A DNA stretch of 64,000 nt from Bacteroidales bacterium (lineage in GTDB: Bacteria > Bacteroidota > Bacteroidia > Bacteroidales > F082): positions 62,001 to 126,000 of the forward strand of contig JAFSJF010000037.1 in assembly GCA_017439405.1 (NCBI GenBank), read 5' to 3'. Position numbers and translations under genes: made by a program. This document shows, piece after piece, positions 52,745 through 61,334 of this stretch (positions within the stretch are counted from its first letter, which is position 1; every line of letters begins with the position of its first letter). The notes beneath the pieces were generated by a model. The model searched no databases. It was not told where the DNA came from and worked only from the letters and a program-made list of their open reading frames with translations.

Positions 52745-54880
52745 TTACTCTTCTTCTTTCTGGCTCTCTTCGTACTCCTTCAGCAGGCGGTTCTGAACGT
52801 CGGTGGGCACTTGCTGATATTCAGCGTATTTCATCGTGAAAGTGCCACGGCCGGAGGTCAGCGAGCTGAGGGTGGTCGAATAGCGATCCATCTCGGCCAA
52901 CGGCACCTTGGCGTGGATGGTCTGGTAGTTGTGGTCGCTGTCCATTCCCATGACGATGGCGCGGCGGCCTTGCAGGTCGGTCATCACCGAACCCATGAGG
53001 TCAGCAGGCATGCGCACGTCAAGGTCGTAGATGGGTTCCATGATCTTCGGGCCGGCGTTCTTAAAGGCGGCGCTGAAGGCCATGCGACCGGCAATCTTGA
53101 AGGCCATTTCGTTGGAATCGACCGGATGCATCTTGCCATCGTAGATATAGACAATGATGTCGCGGGCATACGAACCCGTCAGCGGACCCTGCTCCAAACG
53201 CTCGTTGACGCCCTTCAGGATGGCGGGCATGAAGCGGGCATCGATGGCGCCGCCGACGACGCAGTTGGCGAAGATGAGCTTGCCGCCCCAAGGAAGTTCG
53301 TATTCTTGCTTGTCGCGCACCTGCAGTTCGCTCGGGTCGGTGTAGCCCTCGAAGTAAGGGGCCAGTTGCATGTGCACCTCACCGAACTGGCCGCTGCCGC
53401 CCGACTGCTTCTTGTGGCGGTAGCTTGCGTTGGCGCTCTTGGTGATGGTCTCGCGATACGGAATCTTGGGAGTCATGGTCTCGATGGCAATCTTATAGAT
53501 GTTGTCGAAGTACCATTTCAGGGTGTTGAAGTGGTATTCGCCTTGGCATTGCAGGATGTTCTGGCGCAATTCGCGCGACATGCCGCTGATCACTGTCGGG
53601 TCGGTCTTGTGCATGTCGTTAAGGATGCTGCCGAGTTTTTCGTCTTCCTGCGAGTTTTGGGCCTTGATGGCGATGGTGAAGATTGGAGTCGGGAAGGGAA
53701 TCTCCTCGAAGATGGCTTCAGCGGCCTTGGCATCGGCCAAGGTGTCGCCGATGCGACCGTCCTTCAGCTTGATGGTGCAGATGATGTCGCCGGCGTTGGC
53801 CTTCTCGACTTCCTCGCGGTTTTTGCCCTTGAAGACGAGTAGCTGTGACAAGCGTTCCTTGTTGCCCGTGCGCGGGTTGATGAGGTCTTGGCTCTTGACG
53901 ACGGAGCCGCCATAGACGCGCATCCAGGCCACGTCGCCGAGGTTCTGCTCGGTGGTCACCTTGAAGATGAACAGGGCGGTCGGGTCGTCGTTGCTGTTGT
54001 GGAACTCCTGTCCGTTCTTGGCTTTGATGGCCGGCATGTCGGCGGGCGACGGGCAGGCGTTGACGAGGAAGTCCATCAAGCGGGTCACGCCCACGCCGCG
54101 TTTGGCAGCACCGCAAAGCACGGGGAACATCTCACGGTTGACGATGCCCAAGTGAATGCCGCGTTCCATGTCCTCTTCGCTCAGGGTCATCTCTTCGAAG
54201 AACTTCTCCATCAGGGCTTCTTCGCCTTCGGCGGCGTGTTCGATGAGGTTGTTGTGAAGCTCCTCGGCTTTGGCCATCTCGGCTGCGGGGATGTCCTGGA
54301 TTTCGGGGGCGCCGTTGCCGTTCTTGAAGACGAGCATCTTCATCATGATCAAGTCGATGACGGCGTTGAAGTCCTCACCGGCATTGACGGGGTATTGGAT
54401 GGGCGTCACCTTGTCGCCAAAGTATTCCTTCATTTGGTTGATGGTGTTGTCGAAGTTGGCGTTCGAGTGGTCGAGTTGGTTCATGAAGAACACGACTGGC
54501 TTATTCGTGTTGGCGGCATGGCGCCAGGCGTTCTCGGTGGTGGCTTCCACGCCCGACTGCGCGTTGATGGTGCAGACGGCCATGTCGGCTGCATAGAGGC
54601 AACTGACGATGTCGCCTGAGAAGTCGCTGAAACCAGGAGTGTCCAAGATGTTGATTTTCTTGTCGTTGTAGAGCGTGTACATCATGGAGGCATTCACCGA
54701 AATCTGGCGCTCCATTTCGATTTGGCGGTAGTCTGACACGGTGTTTTTCTCATCGGTGCTACCTTTTCTGTTGATGAGCTTGCCTTCGAAGAGCATGTTC
54801 TCGGCAAGGGTGGTCTTACCCGACTTTGCTGCGCCGATGAGGGCAACGTTGCGGATGTCTTTTGTCTGGAATTCCTTCAT
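52745..54880 (-). CDS. Elongation factor G paralogue (EF-G2 type)
   Basis: This 711-residue protein has the five-domain EF-G layout: a G domain, domain II (TALFIFKVTTEQNLGDVAWMRVYGGSV), domain III and domain IV (GQFGEVHMQLAPYFEG; NCVVGGAIDARFMPAILKGV), and domain V (GRRAIVMGMDSDHNYQTIHAKVPLAEM). The GTPase motifs are unusual: the P-loop is GAAKSGKT, switch I reads ERQISVNAS instead of ERGITI, G3 reads DTPGFSDF with Phe where EF-G has the catalytic His, and G4 reads NQLD instead of NKMD. These changes fit the EF-G2 group; the Bacteroides thetaiotaomicron EF-G2 is reported to lack GTPase activity and to act during carbon starvation. Expected role: ribosome translocation at low energy cost. Confidence 0.88.
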   Translation of the reverse strand: MKEFQTKDIRNVALIGAAKSGKTTLAENMLFEGKLINRKGSTDEKNTVSDYRQIEMERQISVNASMMYTLYNDKKINILDTPGFSDFSGDIVSCLYAADMAVCTINAQSGVEATTENAWRHAANTNKPVVFFMNQLDHSNANFDNTINQMKEYFGDKVTPIQYPVNAGEDFNAVIDLIMMKMLVFKNGNGAPEIQDIPAAEMAKAEELHNNLIEHAAEGEEALMEKFFEEMTLSEEDMERGIHLGIVNREMFPVLCGAAKRGVGVTRLMDFLVNACPSPADMPAIKAKNGQEFHNSNDDPTALFIFKVTTEQNLGDVAWMRVYGGSVVKSQDLINPRTGNKERLSQLLVFKGKNREEVEKANAGDIICTIKLKDGRIGDTLADAKAAEAIFEEIPFPTPIFTIAIKAQNSQEDEKLGSILNDMHKTDPTVISGMSRELRQNILQCQGEYHFNTLKWYFDNIYKIAIETMTPKIPYRETITKSANASYRHKKQSGGSGQFGEVHMQLAPYFEGYTDPSELQVRDKQEYELPWGGKLIFANCVVGGAIDARFMPAILKGVNERLEQGPLTGSYARDIIVYIYDGKMHPVDSNEMAFKIAGRMAFSAAFKNAGPKIMEPIYDLDVRMPADLMGSVMTDLQGRRAIVMGMDSDHNYQTIHAKVPLAEMDRYSTTLSSLTSGRGTFTMKYAEYQQVPTDVQNRLLKEYEESQKEEE

Positions 54881-54937
54881 TTTATCTAATTAGCTAATTA
54901 TTAAATATTTAATTTTCGCGAAAAATATAAGTGGGCG

Positions 54938-54945
54938 CAAAGGTA
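54938..54945 (-). promoter_or_regulatory. -7 box of the EF-G2 gene
   Basis: The minus strand reads TACCTTTG, 57 nt upstream of the start codon, leaving an AT-rich 5' UTR of about 50 nt. The 95-bp gap holds nothing else visible. Confidence 0.55.
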
Positions 54946-54975
54946 CGAAAAAAAGCGTTTGCTCCACCTAATTAA

Positions 54976-55950
54976 TTATAATTTTGCCATTGTGTCGTAG
55001 ATTTTCTGCCAACGCACGTCGTCCATCTTGGCTCCAATCACCTCGATGATGTTTTTGGCCACGATTGCACCCATCATGCCGCATTTCTGCAACGGCTTGC
55101 CCTTGACAAGTCCGGCGAGGAAACCGGCTGCCCACATGTCGCCTGCGCCTGTGGTATCGACCACATCGGCTTTCAATGGCGGCACGCAGACGGCTTCCTC
55201 GCTACGTTGGACGAAAGCTCCCTTGGCCCCCACTTTCACCACGGCGATTCGGCAACGCTCGGCGAGGAAGTGCAAGGCGGCTTCGGGTTCCATACTTGTC
55301 AAGGCCCTGGCTTCCTGTTCGTTGGCAAAAACGATGTCGATGTATTCATCGATAAGCTCCATCAGGAAGTCGCGGCTTTCCTCGACGACGTTGTAGCTGG
55401 CCAAGTCGATGGCGATGGCCAACCCTTGCGCCTTGGCTGTGCTGATGGCTTTCTTCAGCATTTTGGGATTGGCCACCAAGTAGCCTTCCACATAGAAAAA
55501 GTCCCAGCCATCGAAAAGTTCGGGAAAGATGTCGTCGGGGCGCATTTCGGCAGCGGCTCCGAGGCAGGTGGCGAAGGTGCGCTCGCCATCGGGCGTGACA
55601 AGAGCCTGCACGCGGCCTGAAGGCGTGTCACTCTTCAGCAGCAGGGGCTTCACGTGGCTTTCGCTCATCTGTTTCTCGAAAAATCGTCCAACCTCGTCGT
55701 TTCCGACTTTGCTGAGGAAGCCGGTCTCAATGCCGAGTTTCGACAATCCGCTCATGGTATTGGCGGCCGATCCTCCCGAGGCCATTTGACTGCCGATGTG
55801 GGCTAGCTTTTCCCCTATTTTGACGGAGGTTTGGGCATCGACATAGGTCATGCTTCCTTTGGGGAGGTTGAGTTCGTTGAGGAGGTTTTCGTCGGGGATT
55901 TGCGTTAGGATATCGACCAAGGCGCTTCCGATTCCAAGGATTCGTTTCAT
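54976..55950 (-). CDS. PfkB-family carbohydrate kinase, adenosine kinase-like
   Basis: This 324-residue ribokinase-fold enzyme has the N-terminal GIGSALVDILTQIPDENLL start, a GG-containing substrate motif (MASGGSAANTMSGLSKLG) and the C-terminal PfkB signature with catalytic Asp (DTTGAGDMWAAGFLAGL). The MASGGSAANT form and length are typical of Bacteroidota proteins annotated as adenosine kinases, which phosphorylate adenosine to AMP. The adenine deaminase gene nearby agrees with purine salvage. Another sugar or nucleoside substrate is possible. Confidence 0.87.
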   Translation of the reverse strand: MKRILGIGSALVDILTQIPDENLLNELNLPKGSMTYVDAQTSVKIGEKLAHIGSQMASGGSAANTMSGLSKLGIETGFLSKVGNDEVGRFFEKQMSESHVKPLLLKSDTPSGRVQALVTPDGERTFATCLGAAAEMRPDDIFPELFDGWDFFYVEGYLVANPKMLKKAISTAKAQGLAIAIDLASYNVVEESRDFLMELIDEYIDIVFANEQEARALTSMEPEAALHFLAERCRIAVVKVGAKGAFVQRSEEAVCVPPLKADVVDTTGAGDMWAAGFLAGLVKGKPLQKCGMMGAIVAKNIIEVIGAKMDDVRWQKIYDTMAKL

Positions 55951-55999
55951 AGGGAATTCAAAGATTAATGGTTAAGATTCAGGATTAACAAAGACTGTG

Positions 56000-56007
56000 C
56001 AAAGGTA
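56000..56007 (-). promoter_or_regulatory. -7 box of the PfkB kinase gene
   Basis: The minus strand reads TACCTTTG, 49 nt upstream of the start codon. Confidence 0.55.
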
Positions 56008-56024
56008 GTAAATAATTAGATTCC

Positions 56025-56043
56025 ATTCCCGCTGAGCGGGAAT
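56025..56043. repeat. Small perfect intergenic hairpin
   Basis: ATTCCCGC and GCGGGAAT make an 8-bp stem with a 3-nt loop between the PfkB promoter and the tRNA-Asn promoter. It has no T-run and looks like a REP-type element. Confidence 0.5.
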
Positions 56044-56119
56044 CCTTATCCTATTGTTGATTTTTTTACTTGATTATCAAGTTAATACAATAATTTTGAC
56101 AAATTTTTTCGGAAAAAGA

Positions 56120-56149
56120 TTGTCAGTTTCGGAAAAAGCCGTATCTTTG
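56120..56149 (+). promoter_or_regulatory. tRNA-Asn promoter (TTG-N19-TATCTTTG)
   Basis: TTG at 56120-56122 and TATCTTTG at 56142-56149 are separated by 19 nt, the spacing expected for the Bacteroidota major sigma factor. It is the best-formed promoter in the window. Confidence 0.75.
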
Positions 56150-56208
56150 CAGCCGCAAATCGAAAGATTTAGCGTAGGTAAATCAGACAAGTTCTGTGAC
56201 AAAGTGCA

Positions 56209-56282
56209 GCCTCCTTAGCTCAGTTGGTTAGAGCATCTGACTGTTAATCAGGGGGTCTCAGGTTCAAGTCCTGAAGGGGGCG
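56209..56282 (+). tRNA. tRNA-Asn (anticodon GTT)
   Basis: A full cloverleaf is present: acceptor GCCTCCT with AGGGGGC, D-arm GCTC...GAGC, anticodon stem TCTGA/TCAGG with loop CTGTTAA (anticodon GTT), and T-arm TCAGG TTCAAGT CCTGA. The discriminator is G. CCA is not fully encoded. It has its own promoter and terminator. Confidence 0.97.
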
Positions 56283-56314
56283 CAATTTTTATGTTTCATG
56301 TTATTAATTTTTTG

Positions 56315-56350
56315 CCAGATAATTTCTCCCCGATTTTATCTGGTTTTTTT
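56315..56350 (+). terminator. tRNA-Asn terminator
   Basis: CCAGATAA pairs with TTATCTGG around a 13-nt loop and is followed by a run of seven Ts. Confidence 0.85.
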
Positions 56351-56433
56351 GTATGGCATAGCCATACGCAAGGCGCATTGGCTTGGTTGGCCGCTTCTTG
56401 GCTTTCGCCCCTTTGGGGGTTGTACATTGTGAG

Positions 56434-56473
56434 CCTATCGGGGTGCTGCCGTAGGTCGCGACCTATGGTTACT
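56434..56473. repeat. Dispersed intergenic repeat, second copy (inverted)
   Basis: CCTATCGGGGTGCTGC and AGGTCGCGACCTATGGTTACT are the reverse complements, with few changes, of motifs at 31706-31721 and 31661-31681. GTAGGTCGCGACCTATG is itself palindromic. It lies at the 3' end of the polysaccharide operon. Confidence 0.7.
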
Positions 56474-56504
56474 CAAGTTTGACCCCTTTGGTGTCGGTTG
56501 AAAA

Positions 56505-57110
56505 TCAATGGAATAGCGTCTTGAAAATCAATTTGATGTCACCCCCAAAACTCCAATGCTCCAGATAATCGAGGTTGATTCTGACCTTGTCGGGCCAGAT
56601 GACGGTGTCGTTGTAGGCCTTCGGGTCGGCCTGCTGGGCGAGGAGTTGCTCTTCGTTGCGGTATTTGATGCTGGCCGGTCCGGTGATGCCCGGGCGGAGT
56701 TGCAGCAGGCGGCGGTCGTCGCCCTGCAATAGGTCGGCATAGCCTGGCACGTCGGGACGTGGCCCGACGAGGCTCATCTGACCGATGAAGACATTGACCA
56801 ATTCCGTGAGGCAGTCCACCTTGCTATGGCGCAACCAATGGCCTATTCGGGTGACGCGTGGGTCGGTGGCAGTGGTGATGCTGTCGCCTTCTGATTGGTG
56901 GATCATGGTGCGAAACTTACAGATCCTGAAAGGTTTGCCTCCCTTTCCAATGCGTTTTTGCATGAAAAACACAGGCCCTTTCGAATCGATTTTAATGAGG
57001 ATGGCGATAACCAAAAGGGGCAAAAACAGCACGACAAGCCCCGCGAGTGCCGCTATACGGTCGAAGCACCATTTGAAGAAGAACCCTATTTTGTGATTAT
57101 TTTTCGCCAC
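56505..57110 (-). CDS. Undecaprenyl-phosphate sugar phosphotransferase (bacterial sugar transferase)
   Basis: This initiating glycosyltransferase is of the short WcaJ/PglC type. One N-terminal membrane helix (DRIAALAGLVVLFLPLLVIAILI) is followed by GPVFFMQKRIGKGGKPFRICKFRTM, the TDPRVTRIGHWLRHSKVDCLTELVNVFIGQMSLVGPRPDVPGY motif and LRPGITGPASIKYRNEE. It transfers a sugar phosphate to undecaprenyl phosphate to start surface polysaccharide synthesis. I chose GTG at 57110 (VAKNNHKIGFFF; 201 residues) because the longer frame from 57146 would overlap the previous gene by 50 nt; with GTG the overlap is 14 nt. Last gene of the minus-strand polysaccharide operon. Confidence 0.9.
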   Translation of the reverse strand: MAKNNHKIGFFFKWCFDRIAALAGLVVLFLPLLVIAILIKIDSKGPVFFMQKRIGKGGKPFRICKFRTMIHQSEGDSITTATDPRVTRIGHWLRHSKVDCLTELVNVFIGQMSLVGPRPDVPGYADLLQGDDRRLLQLRPGITGPASIKYRNEEQLLAQQADPKAYNDTVIWPDKVRINLDYLEHWSFGGDIKLIFKTLFH

Positions 57111-57903
57111 GCTGCATGGCCTCCAAATTGAGAATTGCCTTAACACGCCGCAAAGATATGGTTTTTCTGAATGGGTACAACATATTTACCGCAATCTTCA
57201 TCCACCATTTGTAATGCACGGCCAAGCGACAATACGATTTGCGGAAATGGAATTTTTCTTCCAAAAACGGTTGAATGTTAGAATGTTCCGTTATGCTTCG
57301 CGTGCCGCTAGTGACATAGCGCAATCCTTTTTCCTGCAAATAATATTGGTTCATACTATAATAGAAACCATAATAGGGATAACTTGTGCTTTTTCGTTTG
57401 TACTTAGGTATGAATGCTATTGTTTCGTAGCCACATGCCTCTTTCCAAATACGATTGACACAAAACCCCACCAAATCTCCATTGTCTCTGTCAAAAGCAC
57501 CCCAATAATCATATTGAGACGACTCGAATAATGCCATCATCTCATTGAAAACATCAGGATTCATGGCATAATCCATCACTGCATAATCATCGTAAGTCGC
57601 TTTCAAAATAGGATAGCCAAGGTCTTTTGTCAATTGTGCATCAACGAGTTTGAACTCAAAATGCTCCAACGACCTTTTGACTTTCTTTCGGGTGTTGCTC
57701 GACAGTTCTTCCAAGCCTCCGAAGCTGTCTTTGATAAGATTCCAAAAACAAGTTTGGTTTTGACAATCGAAATCATAGGTGTTACGCACCAAAACACCAC
57801 CCTGCTTAAGGAAAGACATCCATTCCTTTTTTTCCAATAAGGTTTCCTCATGTGGAGCCCCATCAAAACGCCAAGCCTTGTGGTATTTGAAATAAGAAGT
57901 CAC
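57097..57903 (-). CDS. GNAT/FemAB-like acyltransferase-type protein in the polysaccharide operon
   Basis: This 268-residue protein starts at GTG 57903, which overlaps the manC stop (GTGA). I do not recognise a precise family. The segments SSNTRKKVKRSLEHFEFKLVDA and YDYWGAFDRDNGDLVGFCVNRIWKEACGYETIAFIPKYKRKSTSYPYYGFYYSMNQYYLQEKGLRYVTSGTRSI resemble FemAB/GNAT-like (peptidoglycan or polysaccharide acyl/aminoacyl transfer) proteins found in capsule clusters. It is rich in aromatic residues and more AT-rich than its neighbours, which suggests a separate origin within the cluster. Probable role: modification of a sugar or lipid-linked precursor. Confidence 0.6.
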   Translation of the reverse strand: MTSYFKYHKAWRFDGAPHEETLLEKKEWMSFLKQGGVLVRNTYDFDCQNQTCFWNLIKDSFGGLEELSSNTRKKVKRSLEHFEFKLVDAQLTKDLGYPILKATYDDYAVMDYAMNPDVFNEMMALFESSQYDYWGAFDRDNGDLVGFCVNRIWKEACGYETIAFIPKYKRKSTSYPYYGFYYSMNQYYLQEKGLRYVTSGTRSITEHSNIQPFLEEKFHFRKSYCRLAVHYKWWMKIAVNMLYPFRKTISLRRVKAILNLEAMQRGEK

Positions 57904-58952
57904 TTCAATCCCTCAATCCAAACCTTGATCTGTTGTTCGTCGCGGAGCTTGCAAACCAAGAGCGAATGGTCGCGGTAGGCCACGAGGTAGTCCTCCAAGC
58001 CTTCCACCACGGCTTCGGTGCCCTCCTCTATATTAATAATGGTGTTCTTGTTGCCGACCGAAACCACCTTGCCGCGTTTGGCGTTGCCGTTTTCGTCTTT
58101 CTTGGCGTGGGTGAAGAGCGAGCCCCAGGTGCCGATGTCGCTCCAGCCGAAGTCGGCGGGAATGGTGAAGGTGTCGGGCGACTTCTCCATTACGCCGTAG
58201 TCGATGCTGATGTTGGGGCTTTCCGTGAAATGCGCGTCGATGAAGCTTTGCTCGTCGGGCGTGCCGAAATTATACTTGCCTTTCTCGAACACTTCAACCA
58301 TTTCGGGCAGGTATTGTTTGAAGGCCTGCATGATGCCGTCCAAGGTCCAGAGGAAGATGCCGCTGTTCCAGAGGTAGTTGCCTTCACTCACGAATTTTAC
58401 TGCGGTGTCGTAGTCGGGTTTTTCCTTGAACATCTCGACTTTCTCTATTCCGCATTCTGCATTCTGCATTCCGCATTGAATGTAGCCATACCCCGTTTCC
58501 GGTCGGCTCGGCTTGATGCCGATGGTCATCAAGGCCTGTGGGTTTTGGGTCAAAAAGTTGAATCCCAAGCGGATGATGCGCTGGAACTCCGTTTCGTTGG
58601 TCACCAAGTGGTCGGCGGGCGTGACGACGATGTTGGCATCCTTGCAGCGGCTTTGGATGTGGTAGGCCGCGTAGGCGATGCAGGGAGCGGTGTTTCTTCG
58701 TGTCGGCTCGCAAAGCACCTGGTCGGGCTTGAGCATGGGCAGGTGTTCCAAGACCAATTGCTTGTAGGCCTTGTTGGTCACCACGAGGAAGTTCTCGTCG
58801 GGGATGACGGGGCTGAAACGCTCATATGTGCTGCGGATGAAACTTTTTCCAGTGCCGAGAATGTCGAGGAATTGCTTGGGATAGTTGTCCTTGCTGAGAG
58901 GCCAAAAGCGGCTACCGATGCCGCCGGCCATGATGATGCAGTAATTGTCCAT
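57900..58952 (-). CDS. manC: Mannose-1-phosphate guanylyltransferase
   Basis: This 350-residue nucleotidyltransferase has the GTP-binding start IIMAGGIGSRFWPLSKDNYPKQFL, the product-binding segments EPTRRNTAPCIAYAA and VVTPADHLVTNE, and FKEKPD and WNSGIFLW signatures. It makes GDP-mannose for surface polysaccharide. It lacks the C-terminal isomerase domain of bifunctional enzymes. Between GYGYIQC and EKVEMFKEKPDY it has an extra stretch (GMQNAECGI) encoded by a heptamer repeat (58447-58477), unusual for the family. Downstream it overlaps the acyltransferase-like gene; upstream the CapD-like gene ends 9 nt before its start. Confidence 0.93.
   Translation of the reverse strand: MDNYCIIMAGGIGSRFWPLSKDNYPKQFLDILGTGKSFIRSTYERFSPVIPDENFLVVTNKAYKQLVLEHLPMLKPDQVLCEPTRRNTAPCIAYAAYHIQSRCKDANIVVTPADHLVTNETEFQRIIRLGFNFLTQNPQALMTIGIKPSRPETGYGYIQCGMQNAECGIEKVEMFKEKPDYDTAVKFVSEGNYLWNSGIFLWTLDGIMQAFKQYLPEMVEVFEKGKYNFGTPDEQSFIDAHFTESPNISIDYGVMEKSPDTFTIPADFGWSDIGTWGSLFTHAKKDENGNAKRGKVVSVGNKNTIINIEEGTEAVVEGLEDYLVAYRDHSLLVCKLRDEQQIKVWIEGLK
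58447..58477. repeat. Heptamer repeat inside manC
   Basis: ATTCCGC, ATTCTGC, ATTCTGC, ATTCCGC follow one another, then ATT. Four 7-nt units lie within the coding region. Loss or gain of one unit would shift the reading frame. Confidence 0.75.
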
Positions 58953-58961
58953 AAAGTAAGT

Positions 58962-60875
58962 TTACTTGTCTAACGCCGAAAACACGCTATTATTGCTCTT
59001 GAACTCGGGAACAATAATCTTCATCTGGGCCACGATCTTCATCGGGTCGCAGGTGTCGAGCTCGGCATGGAGCTTCTCGAGCATGGTGTCCACTTCGTCG
59101 GCCTTGTATTTCCTGACCACGGCATGCATGATTTTCTCGTGGTCGGTCTTGATGGTGTTTTCCTCGTTGGCCAAAACCTCCTCGTAGAGCTTTTCGCCCG
59201 GGCGCAGCCCTGTCTCGATGATTTCCACGTCGGGGCGGTGGGCCAGTTGGCGCATCTTTTCGGCCAAGTCCCAAATCTTGACTTTCTCGCCCATGTCGAA
59301 GACGAAGATGTCGCCGCCTTCGCCGATGGAGCCGGCCTCAAGCACGAGGCTGCATGCCTCTGGGATGGTCATGAAATAGCGGGTGATTCGCTTGTCGGTG
59401 ACGGTGATGGGGCCGCCTTTCGCGATTTGTTTTCGGAACAGCGGCACCACTGAGCCGTTGCTGCCCAACACGTTGCCGAAGCGTGTGGTGATGAACTTGG
59501 TTTGCCCTTGGCGGCTCTGGGTGTAGATCTCGGCGATGCGCTTCGTGGCACCCATGACGTTGGTCGGGTTGACGGCCTTGTCTGTGGAAATCATGACGAA
59601 CTTCTCCACACCGTATTCCATGGCCAAGTCGGCCACGAGCTTGGTGCCAAACACATTCACGAAGACGGCCTCGTAGGCGTTCTCCTCCATGAAAGGCACG
59701 TGCTTGTAGGCGGCGGCGTGGAACACGACTTGCGGGCGGTATTCCTCAAACACTTCACGCATACGTAATGGATCTTTCACGTTGGTGATGACGAAGGCCA
59801 TGCGGTCGCGCAAGTCCTTGAATTCGGGCGCGTTGTTCATCTCGAACTGGAAGTCGTACATCGGCGACTCGGCTTGGTCAAGCATGACGAGCTCGGTGGG
59901 GTTGTAATGCATCACCTGGCGGCAAATCTCGCTGCCTATGGAGCCTGCCGCACCCGTGACGAGGACGACCTTGTCCTTGATTTCGCGGCTTACGTTCTCC
60001 TTGCCGAGGGTGATGGGCTTTCGACCCAGCAGGTCCTCGATCTTGATGTCCTCGATTTGGTTTTCCTTCAGCGTTCCGTCCACCCATTGGCTGAAATTGG
60101 GGATGGATTTCACGCTGAGGTTGAGAGCCAGTCCCTTCTCGATGAGCTCCTTGCGGCGGTCATCGTTGAGGCTTGGGATGGCCAGAATCATGACCTTGAT
60201 ATCGTATTTCCGGATGAAGTCTTCCGTCAATGCGATGGAAGGCGAGTACACCTTTACGGTGTTGATTTGGATGCCCATGCGGTGCGGGTCGTCGTCGGTG
60301 AAGGCTATCACTTTGTATAGCGACGCGGTGTCTTGGCTCAGGGTGCGTAGCAGCATGGTTCCGCCGTCGCCAGCGCCGTAAATAAGCGTGTTTAGCCTTG
60401 AAGATGAGTTTTTGTAGATTTCGTTGTACAAACGCCTGATGGTGAGCCTCATGATGACCATCAAGACCATTGTGATGAGGTAATGGTAGATGATGATGGC
60501 GTAACGTGGGAAAATACCTGATGCCAAACCAGGGTTGAATTGGCTGAGGATCAACTTGCCAATGACAAGAAAAAAAACAGCTCCCGTACATGAATACAGG
60601 ATCTTGCGCACGTCGTTGAAGCCCGAATAGCGCAACATCCCATCGTAGGTTTGTGTGATGAGAAATGCGACAAGATAGGTGATGGGGACAATCCAGATAC
60701 GGCTCCAGTCGAAGCCCGAATCGGCGATGTCGCGGAAATAAAGCAGCAAAATGGCCACGACATACGCGAAAAGGACTATGACCATGTCGGCAAGGAGAAT
60801 CCAATAGCGCGGCAAGGTATTGCTTTTATGTTTTCCAAAAATGAAATTGCAAAAGTTTAACAACATTTTATTCAT
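58962..60875 (-). CDS. CapD/PglF-like nucleoside-diphosphate-sugar 4,6-dehydratase, membrane-bound
   Basis: This 637-residue protein has four N-terminal transmembrane helices (first YWILLADMVIVLFAYVVAILLLYF). A CoA-binding-like Rossmann region follows (LIYGAGDGGTMLLRTLSQ, about 160-270). The C-terminal SDR domain has the cofactor motif VLVTGAAGSIGSEICRQV and the active-site region MISTDKAVNPTNVMGATKRIAE. It is of the FlaA1/WbpM/PglF class that converts UDP-GlcNAc to a 4-keto-6-deoxy sugar for polysaccharide or glycan synthesis. First gene of the four-gene minus-strand operon with manC, the acyltransferase-like gene and the sugar transferase. Confidence 0.92.
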   Translation of the reverse strand: MNKMLLNFCNFIFGKHKSNTLPRYWILLADMVIVLFAYVVAILLLYFRDIADSGFDWSRIWIVPITYLVAFLITQTYDGMLRYSGFNDVRKILYSCTGAVFFLVIGKLILSQFNPGLASGIFPRYAIIIYHYLITMVLMVIMRLTIRRLYNEIYKNSSSRLNTLIYGAGDGGTMLLRTLSQDTASLYKVIAFTDDDPHRMGIQINTVKVYSPSIALTEDFIRKYDIKVMILAIPSLNDDRRKELIEKGLALNLSVKSIPNFSQWVDGTLKENQIEDIKIEDLLGRKPITLGKENVSREIKDKVVLVTGAAGSIGSEICRQVMHYNPTELVMLDQAESPMYDFQFEMNNAPEFKDLRDRMAFVITNVKDPLRMREVFEEYRPQVVFHAAAYKHVPFMEENAYEAVFVNVFGTKLVADLAMEYGVEKFVMISTDKAVNPTNVMGATKRIAEIYTQSRQGQTKFITTRFGNVLGSNGSVVPLFRKQIAKGGPITVTDKRITRYFMTIPEACSLVLEAGSIGEGGDIFVFDMGEKVKIWDLAEKMRQLAHRPDVEIIETGLRPGEKLYEEVLANEENTIKTDHEKIMHAVVRKYKADEVDTMLEKLHAELDTCDPMKIVAQMKIIVPEFKSNNSVFSALDK

Positions 60876-61265
60876 GGACTCGGATGTTTATGATGCATAC
60901 TACTCCAACTTATACTTGGTTTTAAAGTTGCAATATTAGTAATTTTTCCGAGATTCCGGCCTTGTGTTATCGTTTTTTTTTTTTTTGTTTTTAACTTATT
61001 GGTTTTTAAGCAATTAGTTGGCCGTTTTTTTTGTTCTGTAGTATGTTGTTCTGCCACAAGAGCGACTGTAGCCATGCCAACTTTTTCATTGGATTGGTTG
61101 TTTGTTGCCTTTTGTGATGGCGAAAGACGCGAGACAGTTAGACACGAGATGGCGTTTCGGCAAGCTCACGAACTTGGCAATTCAGCTCTGACGGAATGTT
61201 TAGTCATGAAAAAAGAAAACCACTACAACTTGTTGGTTTTCTTTTCGTTGTAATGGCTTTTCTGT
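60876..61265. other. 390-bp intergenic region: poly-T tract, dispersed repeat, terminator
   Basis: No gene is visible. A run of about 15 Ts lies near 60975, and a GACGCGAGAC ... GACACGAGAT stretch near 61126-61153 resembles the repeat at 16897. The right end holds the terminator below. A likely promoter for the CapD-like gene lies somewhere before 60900-60940 but no clear TAnnTTTG box was found. Confidence 0.5.
61211..61245. terminator. Terminator downstream of glnS/tRNA-Gln
   Basis: AAAAGAAAACCA pairs with TTGGTTTTCTTTT around an 8-10 nt loop, with T-rich flanks on both strands. It lies 20 nt past the tRNA-Gln 3' end. Confidence 0.75.
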
Positions 61266-61334
61266 TGCCCAACCAGGATTCGAACCTAGACTAACTGATC
61301 CAGAGTCAGTTGTGCTGCCATTACACCATTGGGC
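61266..61334 (-). tRNA. tRNA-Gln (anticodon CTG)
   Basis: Read on the minus strand: acceptor GCCCAAT with GTTGGGC, a short D-arm typical of Bacteroidota tRNA-Gln, anticodon stem ACTGA/TCAGT with loop CTCTGGA (anticodon CTG), and T-arm with GGTTCGAATCC. The discriminator is A and no CCA is encoded. It lies 161 bp downstream of glnS in the same orientation. Confidence 0.95.

Noticed and set aside
56505..60875. Complete capsule biosynthesis locus with flippase and polymerase
   Set aside because: Only four genes are present; no Wzx, Wzy or UpxY/UpxZ-type regulator was seen, so this is a small set of shared polysaccharide genes.
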